The notes beneath the pieces are model-generated. The model saw nothing but the letters and a program-made list of their open reading frames with translations. It ran no database searches and was not told the origin of the DNA. Source: Victivallis vadensis (GTDB taxonomy: Bacteria > Verrucomicrobiota > Lentisphaeria > Victivallales > GWF2-50-93). From it: a DNA stretch of 10,862 nt. The stretch is from positions 1 through 10,862 of the forward strand of contig DYRX01000128.1 in assembly GCA_020718525.1 (NCBI GenBank), in the 5' to 3' direction. A program made the translations under genes and the position numbers. Every line of letters begins with the position of its first letter. Position 1 is the stretch's first letter. Positions 1-5,284 of the stretch are shown one piece after another.

Positions 1-40
1 CCGCACAGGCAGATAAATCCCAACAACAGCAATTTCCACG

Positions 41-57
41 AGTCAGGAATTCTGACT
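41..57. repeat. Short inverted repeat, 6-bp arms
   Basis: AGTCAG and CTGACT face each other across the 5-base spacer GAATT. On either strand the RNA could form a small hairpin. No U-run follows on the minus strand, the direction in which rlpA is transcribed, so it is not a textbook terminator. It is the outermost of three inverted repeats downstream of rlpA. The stem is short enough to be chance. Confidence 0.35.
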
Positions 58-98
58 TTGCTCCAAAATCCTCGACATAGCGCAGAGGGTATGCCTAA

Positions 99-122
99 CC
101 CGATTTTCGCGCGAAAATCGGG
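99..122. repeat. Perfect 24-bp palindrome downstream of rlpA
   Basis: The 12 bases CCCGATTTTCGC (99-110) are followed directly by their exact reverse complement (111-122). As RNA this gives a 10-bp stem with a GCGC tetraloop. It lies about 87 bases past the rlpA stop codon and touches the left arm of the next inverted repeat (123-134). The stable GC-capped stem would suit transcription termination or 3'-end protection of the rlpA message. No T-run follows on either strand, so intrinsic termination of the classical type is not supported. A protein-binding site or a REP-like element are alternatives. Confidence 0.6.
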
Positions 123-212
123 CTAAGGGGCTGTCCTCACCAAAATCAAATGTCCATAGGCTGATGAAAAGGCACGGATGGGAAAAATTCCGGATTCGCA
201 ACAGCCCCTTAG
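123..212. repeat. 12-bp perfect inverted repeat around a 66-bp core; MITE-like or long stem-loop
   Basis: CTAAGGGGCTGT (123-134) is exactly repeated in reverse complement as ACAGCCCCTTAG (201-212). The right arm contains the rlpA stop codon (209-211), so the repeat begins within the last codon of the gene. Each arm holds a TA dinucleotide (124-125 and 210-211). An 84-bp unit from 126 to 209 would therefore be flanked by TA, as expected for a miniature element mobilised by an IS630/mariner-type transposase. Alternatively the arms form a 12-bp stem closing a 66-base loop and act as a transcript 3' end. The core holds no recognisable gene. The sequence shows the repeat itself; the mobile origin is inference. 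Confidence 0.6.
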
Positions 213-886
213 TTGGCGACGTATATCTCCACGGGAGCCAGCCCCTTCTCCTTCATTCCCAGTTTTTTCGCCAGAGGCACAGAGAGATCAATGCATCTAT
301 CCTGGACATATGGACCTCTGTCGTTGATTCTTGCGACTGCGCGTCTGCCATTATTCAAATTTTTAATCATCACCGTAGTTCCTATCGGGAGTGTCTTGTG
401 CGCCGCAGTCATGCCTGAAAATGGCAGGAACAATTCGCCGCTAGCAGTGCGGTTAAGATAAAAGCCTTTACCATAGTATGATGCTGTGCCCTTCTGATAA
501 AAAGTCCAGGAGCGCCAGAATGAAGGCGGATGCACGTATAAGACGAGTGCAATGACGGCGAAAAGGAAAAGGATGCGCCTGGCATAGGGTGAACTTCGCA
601 TTTTTGCATCGAATCTTTTCAGCATTAGAATAAAGCCGTTCAGGGCGGAGACGAGATCGAAGGCGCCTGAAAACGTTTTAAATTCCTTTTTCAAGGCTTT
701 GTTGAAACGCGAGACTGACTTGTTTGAGGCGGCAAGAGCTAGAAAGGCGCGGAAAAGGAAAAGCAGGACAATCGAGAGCAGTCTGAGTGCAAATTCCAGG
801 ATTGTTTTAAATAGCGACCAAAGCTTAAGCGTGAAAAGATCCAGCGCTGACAATAGCCTCGTTTTCAGATTGTTTCCACGTCGCAT
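209..886 (-). CDS. rlpA: RlpA-like septal ring lytic transglycosylase with N-terminal membrane region
   Basis: The 225-aa product carries the RlpA double-psi beta-barrel at about residues 133-223. It begins GTASYYG and continues through TASGE, TAAHKTLPIGT and RINDRGPY to CIDLS. RlpA enzymes cleave naked glycan strands of peptidoglycan, often at the division septum. The three residues needed by the Pseudomonas enzyme appear present as E151, H163 and D189, so activity is plausible. There is no SPOR domain and no lipobox. Instead, about 130 residues precede the barrel, with hydrophobic stretches at about 28-53 and 104-118. The protein may therefore be membrane-anchored rather than a lipoprotein. 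The start used is only 9 bp after the HPr stop, which suggests co-transcription. Internal methionines at 88 and 96, just before the second hydrophobic segment, are alternative starts. The stop codon lies inside an inverted repeat. Confidence 0.92.
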   Translation of the reverse strand: MRRGNNLKTRLLSALDLFTLKLWSLFKTILEFALRLLSIVLLFLFRAFLALAASNKSVSRFNKALKKEFKTFSGAFDLVSALNGFILMLKRFDAKMRSSPYARRILFLFAVIALVLYVHPPSFWRSWTFYQKGTASYYGKGFYLNRTASGELFLPFSGMTAAHKTLPIGTTVMIKNLNNGRRAVARINDRGPYVQDRCIDLSVPLAKKLGMKEKGLAPVEIYVAN

Positions 887-895
887 GCATTGCTT

Positions 896-1168
896 TCAGG
901 TTGGGAAATCGAATTCAAACTCGAAAAGCTCGTAGAGCCGCTCCACTGCCTCGGCTTCGTTTTTTCCCTCGGCGGAAATCTCGATCTTGTCCCCACATGA
1001 AAGCCCTAGTGCAAGAAGCGAAAGCATACTGCCAAGCTCGGAACTTCCCTTGTCTGAATAAATTTTAAAATGGCAATCTGGAAATTTTTGTGCCTCAAGG
1101 AGGATTGTGCTCGACGGTCTGCAGTGAATTCCCGCCTTGTTTTTGACGAATGCTGTTTTTTTGTACAT
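896..1168 (-). CDS. HPr family phosphocarrier protein
   Basis: From the ATG at 1168 the product is 90 aa, the usual HPr length. The active-site motif AGIHCRPSS places the phospho-accepting histidine at residue 15, followed by the conserved Arg17. The segment GSMLSLLALGLSCGD (46-60) matches the HPr helix that carries the regulatory serine. Ser47 sits where the HPr kinase site lies, though the usual preceding lysine is Gly. HPr relays phosphate from enzyme I to PTS EIIA proteins and, in its seryl-phosphorylated form, can act in catabolite control. No PTS component is in the window, so a regulatory role is as likely as sugar uptake. A longer frame opens at 1228, but that start has no ribosome binding site and would add 20 residues not typical of HPr. 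The downstream neighbour rlpA starts 9 bp away. Confidence 0.93.
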   Translation of the reverse strand: MYKKTAFVKNKAGIHCRPSSTILLEAQKFPDCHFKIYSDKGSSELGSMLSLLALGLSCGDKIEISAEGKNEAEAVERLYELFEFEFDFPT

Positions 1169-1260
1169 TTTCGACTCGGAACTCCGCAAACGGATGACGG
1201 ACACAAAATCAATCAGGTAAGCTAGCATTGAAAATGCTTATTGCCAATCGGATTTTAAGA
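1169..1260 (-). promoter_or_regulatory. Possible promoter region for HPr-rlpA, between sulfatase and HPr genes
   Basis: This 92-bp gap is larger than those on either side, so HPr-rlpA may have its own promoter. On the minus strand TTGGCA is followed 17 bases later by TAGCTT. The first is a good -35 match and the second a poor -10 match (3 of 6). An imperfect hairpin (AGCATT, loop GAA, AATGCT; 1224-1238) sits in the same place without a U-run. CGGAG lies about 13 bases before the HPr ATG. The promoter is a weak call. Confidence 0.25.
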
Positions 1261-2760
1261 CTAAGCCCCCCAGACGCGGGGCATCGGCAGGGGCTCGGTC
1301 GCAAATTCCGAATGGATGAATTTCAAAAGAAGCTCCATTTTAAGATCCTTCGAATCCGGATCATCCCATAGATTGCGAATTTCGCACGGATCATTTTCCA
1401 GATCGAATAGCTCCCCGTAGTCTTTTCCGAAATAGACTGTCAGCTTGTATCGCCTGTCAACATAGGTCTTGTGGAAAACAGTGCTAGGCTGATGGCGGTT
1501 TTCAACCATTACGCTTTCGCGCACGGAATTGCAATTTCCGAGCCAGACATTCTTCTGGCTGAGTCCGCTCATTGTTCTGGGCACGTCCATGCCGCAGAAG
1601 TCAAGAAAAGTGGGAGAGAGATCCACCAAGGACTGAAGGGCATCCTTGGAGACTCCCTGCGGGACGCTTCCAGGCATGCTGACGATCAAAGGAACCTTAA
1701 TCATGTCTTCGTAGTGGAATGGGTCTTTTGCCGTAAGTCCATGCTGTCCAAAGAAATGTCCGTGATCGGTGGAGAAGACAATGAGAGTATCATCAGCAAT
1801 GCCAAGCTCGTCAATTTTGTCGAGAATCTTTCCTATCTGCTTGTCCATGAGGCTGATCATTCCGTAATAGACAGCGATATGTTTGGCGAGAGTTTTCCTG
1901 TCGCATAGATGGCTGTGGAAGCCGTGGCAGGAATGTCCGTCCTTTTCCTGATAGGATGAAAAGTCGGGATTTTCCTGCTGAGTCATTTGGAAGTGCGGCG
2001 GATTCAGCGCGTGCTCGGAGGGATCTGCGCAGGGGACATCCAGAGTCTCCGGGTTGTAGAGTTCGTCCCAGGGCTCTGGCACAAGATATGGCGGATGCGG
2101 ATCGAGGAAGCTCGCCCAAAGAAAGAAATTTTCCTTTTTTGTGACATAGTCCTCGATGAGTGAAGACGTTCTTTCGGCGATCCAGTTTCCGTAGTGGTAT
2201 TTTTCCGGAAGATTCCACTTCCAGCGTCTTCCGCCATAATCTTCTTTCGGAGAGCAGAAATAGTCCCTCCAGTTTGAAAAGCCTTTTTCTTCCATCCATA
2301 TCGCGTAATGCTGGCCGACATGAAATTCGTCGGCGTGATTTCTCGCCAGCTCGACATGCTCGAATCCGTAGAAGGGCCCATAGAAGCTGCGCCAGAAATC
2401 CAAATCCTGCTGAAGCGGATTGGACTCGATGGAGCGGTAGTCAGGGTGATCGAGAAGCTGTTGAAAGTGAGCCTTTCCGATCAGAGCCGTCCGGTAACCA
2501 TTCTTTTGGAAATAGTCTCCGACGCACGGGACATTTTCAGGCAGTTTTGTGCCAAGCGACCAAGCACCGTGCTGACTGGGGTAGAGACCAGTTATGATTG
2601 ATGCCCTCGTAGGAGTGCATGTCGGATTCGGGGCATAAGCTCTGGAAAATATAACTCCCCTCGACGCCAGCCTGTCCAAGTTTGGCGTCTTTATCTGGGG
2701 ATTGTTGAATCCAAAGGTCTTCCAGTGCTGTTGGTCGCTCGTGATAAGCAGGACATTCAT
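1261..2760 (-). CDS. Cysteine-type (formylglycine-dependent) sulfatase
   Basis: This 499-aa protein is a complete type I sulfatase of the alkaline-phosphatase superfamily and hydrolyses a sulfate ester. The signature CTPTR at 48-52 gives Cys48, to be oxidised to formylglycine, and Arg52. Other expected active-site elements are D9-Q10 for metal, K96 and H98 in GKAHF, H222 in DPHPPY, and D332-H333 in STDHG followed by K345. The C-terminal sequence YGELFDLENDP is typical of the family. It begins directly at the first beta strand (MNVLLITSDQQH), so no signal peptide is seen, whereas its upstream neighbours are exported. It could desulfate imported oligosaccharides in the cytoplasm. No maturase (anSME or FGE) is encoded here. 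The gene starts 20 bp after the DUF4091 stop, with GGAG 13 bases before the ATG. The exact sulfated sugar cannot be read from the sequence. Confidence 0.96.
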   Translation of the reverse strand: MNVLLITSDQQHWKTFGFNNPQIKTPNLDRLASRGVIFSRAYAPNPTCTPTRASIITGLYPSQHGAWSLGTKLPENVPCVGDYFQKNGYRTALIGKAHFQQLLDHPDYRSIESNPLQQDLDFWRSFYGPFYGFEHVELARNHADEFHVGQHYAIWMEEKGFSNWRDYFCSPKEDYGGRRWKWNLPEKYHYGNWIAERTSSLIEDYVTKKENFFLWASFLDPHPPYLVPEPWDELYNPETLDVPCADPSEHALNPPHFQMTQQENPDFSSYQEKDGHSCHGFHSHLCDRKTLAKHIAVYYGMISLMDKQIGKILDKIDELGIADDTLIVFSTDHGHFFGQHGLTAKDPFHYEDMIKVPLIVSMPGSVPQGVSKDALQSLVDLSPTFLDFCGMDVPRTMSGLSQKNVWLGNCNSVRESVMVENRHQPSTVFHKTYVDRRYKLTVYFGKDYGELFDLENDPCEIRNLWDDPDSKDLKMELLLKFIHSEFATEPLPMPRVWGA

Positions 2761-2780
2761 TTTTTTTTCGAGACTCCAAG

Positions 2781-4685
2781 TTACTTTGAAAGTTCCATGA
2801 TGAGAGCGCAGATTTTTTCCCTCGTCGCATCCAGCTCGCTGATCAACTGCATCTCAGGATCGCCGCGGTCAACCTCCTCGGGATTGGAAAATTTGTCCGA
2901 GTGGGCATATTCCGGCACCTCTTTGCGGAGCTCTTCTAAAAATTTCGCCGCATCTTCCTTCGCCTTCTCGTTTTTGGATTTCTCCATCGCCTTTTCAAGG
3001 GTATAGACGTATTTGTAGTCCATGACTCCCTCCCGGAGCGCAATCATTTTCACTGTTGGCCAGATTTCATCTTGCCAGGCGATCGCGACATTCGCGCCGG
3101 TGTAGCTTCTCCCCTCGAACTCCCTTGATGACATGTATATCGGTGAAAGCGGATGCTCGAGCTTATGGTATGCCCTGTATTCGTAGATGAGCCTTCCCTT
3201 GACTCCGCGCGCCCAGGAATGCAGTCCCCACGCCAGTCTGTTGCACCCGTCATTGTAGCTCCAAAGAGCTGTCTTGGGATTATTTTTCGCTGCGGCTATG
3301 ATCCCCTTGCAAGGTGCCCAGTAATGGGGAATTACAACTTCGAAGCTATCTGCGAATTTCACATAAAGTCCTTCCGGGCATTCCTGAGTGGGATTGTCCG
3401 TCATCGGGTTTACAGCTCTTCTCATTTCCGGAAGCGCCTCGCCTATAACCTTGTGGTATGACATTGTCTGCGCATAGCTTCTGTTCCATGGATTGAGCAT
3501 CGTTTCTCTGGGCTCGTCCCAGATGAGTCCGATGTAGTCGCTTTCGCCAGCTTCCCGCATTTTGCTGTCAAAAGTCTTTAAAACTTCGAAATATCCCTTT
3601 TCCCATTCTTTTCCGTAGGCAGATGGCGGCGGCGGATTTATTGAAGACTCCAATTTTCCAACATTGAGGAGCAGGGTTCCTTTGATTCCCCACTCGCGGA
3701 GCTGTTTCACAAGCGAGAAGAAGGAGTCGTCAAGAGAGGCATCCATGACGATGCTTGTGACGCCGTTCGCGGCTAGAAAATCCGCATCCATTTTTGTCTT
3801 CAATCCGCCATAGAAAAAGCCCCAGTTCATTTCGGAGCTCTTCGGAGAAATAATTTCGAAATCCCAGACCTTAAGTTTCAACGGGACTGAGGCTGTTTTG
3901 CCGTCGGCATTTACAGTGAGCATGCCGGAATAATTGCCGGGTTTGGCATCTGATGGTATGGAAAGATCTATCCCGAAACTTTGTGCAATCCCCTCTTTGA
4001 AGGAAACTTTTTGCGGAATCGGCTGTAGCCCAAATGGCTCCGGAAAAAAGATGTTCGCCTTTTCTGTGCTGAAGAGATGTCTTGCAAGATAGATGCGGAC
4101 AGATGCCGCGCTCAATGCGTCTCCTTCGGAATTCACCAACGGAGAGATGGAAATATTCAAATCCCTGATCTCCTTGAGCGGCAGGATTCCGAGAAATCCA
4201 AAGGAGGAGGCTCCGCGCGCCCCAGAGAAATCAAGAGCGTCCTGCGATCTTTTCGCCGGAGAAGAATTGCAATATACGAGCTGATCCAGACGCCTCGGAA
4301 AGAGCACGAATCCCTGCTCCTTCTCCTTTGCGTCCGGAATGTAGGGCGGCTCCGAAACCGAAGGCGCCCTGAGAAAAAATTTGTCAAACTTCTCGAGTAT
4401 TCTGATCTGTCCGGAAATCTCCGGGTTGCCAATCTCTGCAAGCAAGTCGTTCAAAAGAATTCTTTCGACAGGAAGAGGCTTCTGCTCTGTCGCAGTTTTG
4501 ACCGGACAAAGGGAAGATTCCTTGTCCGGTTTTTGTTCACTTGGAACTGCGGCGCTGCAGCTAGCTTCCCCGTTTTTCACCTCATCGTCCGCCAGGAGAG
4601 GAATGGGTGAAAACTGAAGCATAAGAGGACAGAGAACGATTGCCAGCAGATTGGCCAGCCCGGAATTTCCAGATTTGAAATTCAT
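2781..4685 (-). CDS. Secreted DUF4091/GH123-like glycoside hydrolase (634 aa)
   Basis: An N-terminal signal peptide (hydrophobic 11-31, probable cut after LLA, residue 32) leads into a charged linker to about residue 75. At 242-278 is the beta-sandwich segment typical of this family (SIPSDAKPGNYSGMLTV, then VWDFEI). A TIM-barrel-like region follows, with the motif IWDEP placing Asp390-Glu391 where GH123 enzymes carry their catalytic pair. The C-terminal motif REGVMDYKYVYTLE (551-564) is characteristic of DUF4091. Characterised GH123 members remove beta-linked N-acetylgalactosamine by substrate-assisted catalysis; whether this one does is inference. The gene starts 12 bp after the small secreted protein and ends 20 bp before the sulfatase, so co-transcription is likely. 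It is clearly distinct in length and sequence from the 769-aa family member upstream. A Cys at 19 is not in a good lipobox. Confidence 0.85.
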   Translation of the reverse strand: MNFKSGNSGLANLLAIVLCPLMLQFSPIPLLADDEVKNGEASCSAAVPSEQKPDKESSLCPVKTATEQKPLPVERILLNDLLAEIGNPEISGQIRILEKFDKFFLRAPSVSEPPYIPDAKEKEQGFVLFPRRLDQLVYCNSSPAKRSQDALDFSGARGASSFGFLGILPLKEIRDLNISISPLVNSEGDALSAASVRIYLARHLFSTEKANIFFPEPFGLQPIPQKVSFKEGIAQSFGIDLSIPSDAKPGNYSGMLTVNADGKTASVPLKLKVWDFEIISPKSSEMNWGFFYGGLKTKMDADFLAANGVTSIVMDASLDDSFFSLVKQLREWGIKGTLLLNVGKLESSINPPPPSAYGKEWEKGYFEVLKTFDSKMREAGESDYIGLIWDEPRETMLNPWNRSYAQTMSYHKVIGEALPEMRRAVNPMTDNPTQECPEGLYVKFADSFEVVIPHYWAPCKGIIAAAKNNPKTALWSYNDGCNRLAWGLHSWARGVKGRLIYEYRAYHKLEHPLSPIYMSSREFEGRSYTGANVAIAWQDEIWPTVKMIALREGVMDYKYVYTLEKAMEKSKNEKAKEDAAKFLEELRKEVPEYAHSDKFSNPEEVDRGDPEMQLISELDATREKICALIMELSK

Positions 4686-4697
4686 TTTACTGCTTCT

Positions 4698-5219
4698 TCA
4701 GAATATCAGGTCAAAGGATTGGAAGAAAATCTGCGCATCCTTGTTCTTTTCGCCAGCGCAGATGTAGAACTGGACAATGTCACTCAAATCGAAAAGCTGT
4801 CCGTCGTTGCTTGTAAATCCCTGGACATCAAGCTTTACCGTATTGTCTCCGGGCTTCAGGATGAACTTGTTGTCAGATCTGCCCTCGTATCTCTTCCTGC
4901 CCTTGAGATCCTTTGGAACCACGACCAGAACAAATTCCTTGATGTCCTGAGCCGGATTGAAAGCCTTGATCTGCAAGGTCTTTGCATCCTTCCAATTCTT
5001 GAGCTTCGGATTGTATGCGCCGATGGAGCTGTCGCCGCTGAAATCAACCTTGACTGAAACGTTGGATGCGCCACCGTGCTCCTCGCTCAAAGCCTGCTTT
5101 GCCGTCGCGTCGCTGAAATTCTCACCGCCCTGGATTTTGACCAGAGGAACAATCCGCTCCTGTGCGAAAATCCCAGTCCCCACCATCAGAGCCGCCACAA
5201 TTGCAAGACCCTTCTTCAT
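4698..5219 (-). CDS. Small secreted beta-sandwich protein, possibly carbohydrate-binding
   Basis: From the ATG at 5219 the product is 173 aa with a clear signal peptide (MKKGLAIVAALMVG..., probable cut after GIFA, residue 19). The mature part is one domain. Its pattern resembles jelly-roll carbohydrate-binding or galactose-binding-like modules: a W-x-x-A-K-T-L-Q-I-K strand, an FNP turn, F-x-L-K-P-G-x-N-T-V, then DLSDIVQFYI and a closing strand FFQSFDLIF. I know no exact family and saw no catalytic motif. It sits between two glycosidase-like genes (65 bp after one, 12 bp before the other), which supports a role in binding the same glycan or assisting those enzymes. A GTG nine bases upstream in frame (5228) was rejected because the ribosome binding site overlaps it and is ideally spaced for the ATG. 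Carbohydrate binding is inference. Confidence 0.7.
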   Translation of the reverse strand: MKKGLAIVAALMVGTGIFAQERIVPLVKIQGGENFSDATAKQALSEEHGGASNVSVKVDFSGDSSIGAYNPKLKNWKDAKTLQIKAFNPAQDIKEFVLVVVPKDLKGRKRYEGRSDNKFILKPGDNTVKLDVQGFTSNDGQLFDLSDIVQFYICAGEKNKDAQIFFQSFDLIF

Positions 5220-5227
5220 CTTTGCCA

Positions 5228-5232
5228 CTCCT
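5228..5232 (-). promoter_or_regulatory. Ribosome binding site fixing the start of the small secreted protein
   Basis: AGGAG on the minus strand lies 8 bases before the ATG at 5219. It overlaps the alternative in-frame GTG at 5226-5228, which therefore cannot use it. This makes the ATG the better start. Confidence 0.75.
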
Positions 5233-5284
5233 TTTTGACTTGTTGAAAATATTCAAAAACCTGAGACTAAAAAACGATTTGATC

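Noticed and set aside
164..461. Plus-strand open frames opposite rlpA
   Set aside because: They overlap the conserved RlpA barrel on the other strand and have no similarity pattern of their own.
1169..1228. 20-residue N-terminal extension of HPr
   Set aside because: It has no ribosome binding site and exceeds the usual HPr length; the ATG at 1168 puts the active histidine at residue 15 as in known HPr.
1471..1908. 145-aa plus-strand open frame
   Set aside because: It lies wholly antisense to the sulfatase active-site region and shows no protein-family pattern; it is a by-product of the sulfatase codon usage.
4629..4685. Lipoprotein signal in the 634-aa glycosidase-like protein (Cys19)
   Set aside because: The residues before Cys19 (I-V-L) lack the small residue required at -1 of a lipobox; a signal peptidase I site near residue 32 fits better.
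5220..5284. Intrinsic terminator between the 769-aa gene and the small secreted protein
   Set aside because: There is a T-run (CGTTTTTTAG on the minus strand) but only a 4-bp stem before it, too weak to call.
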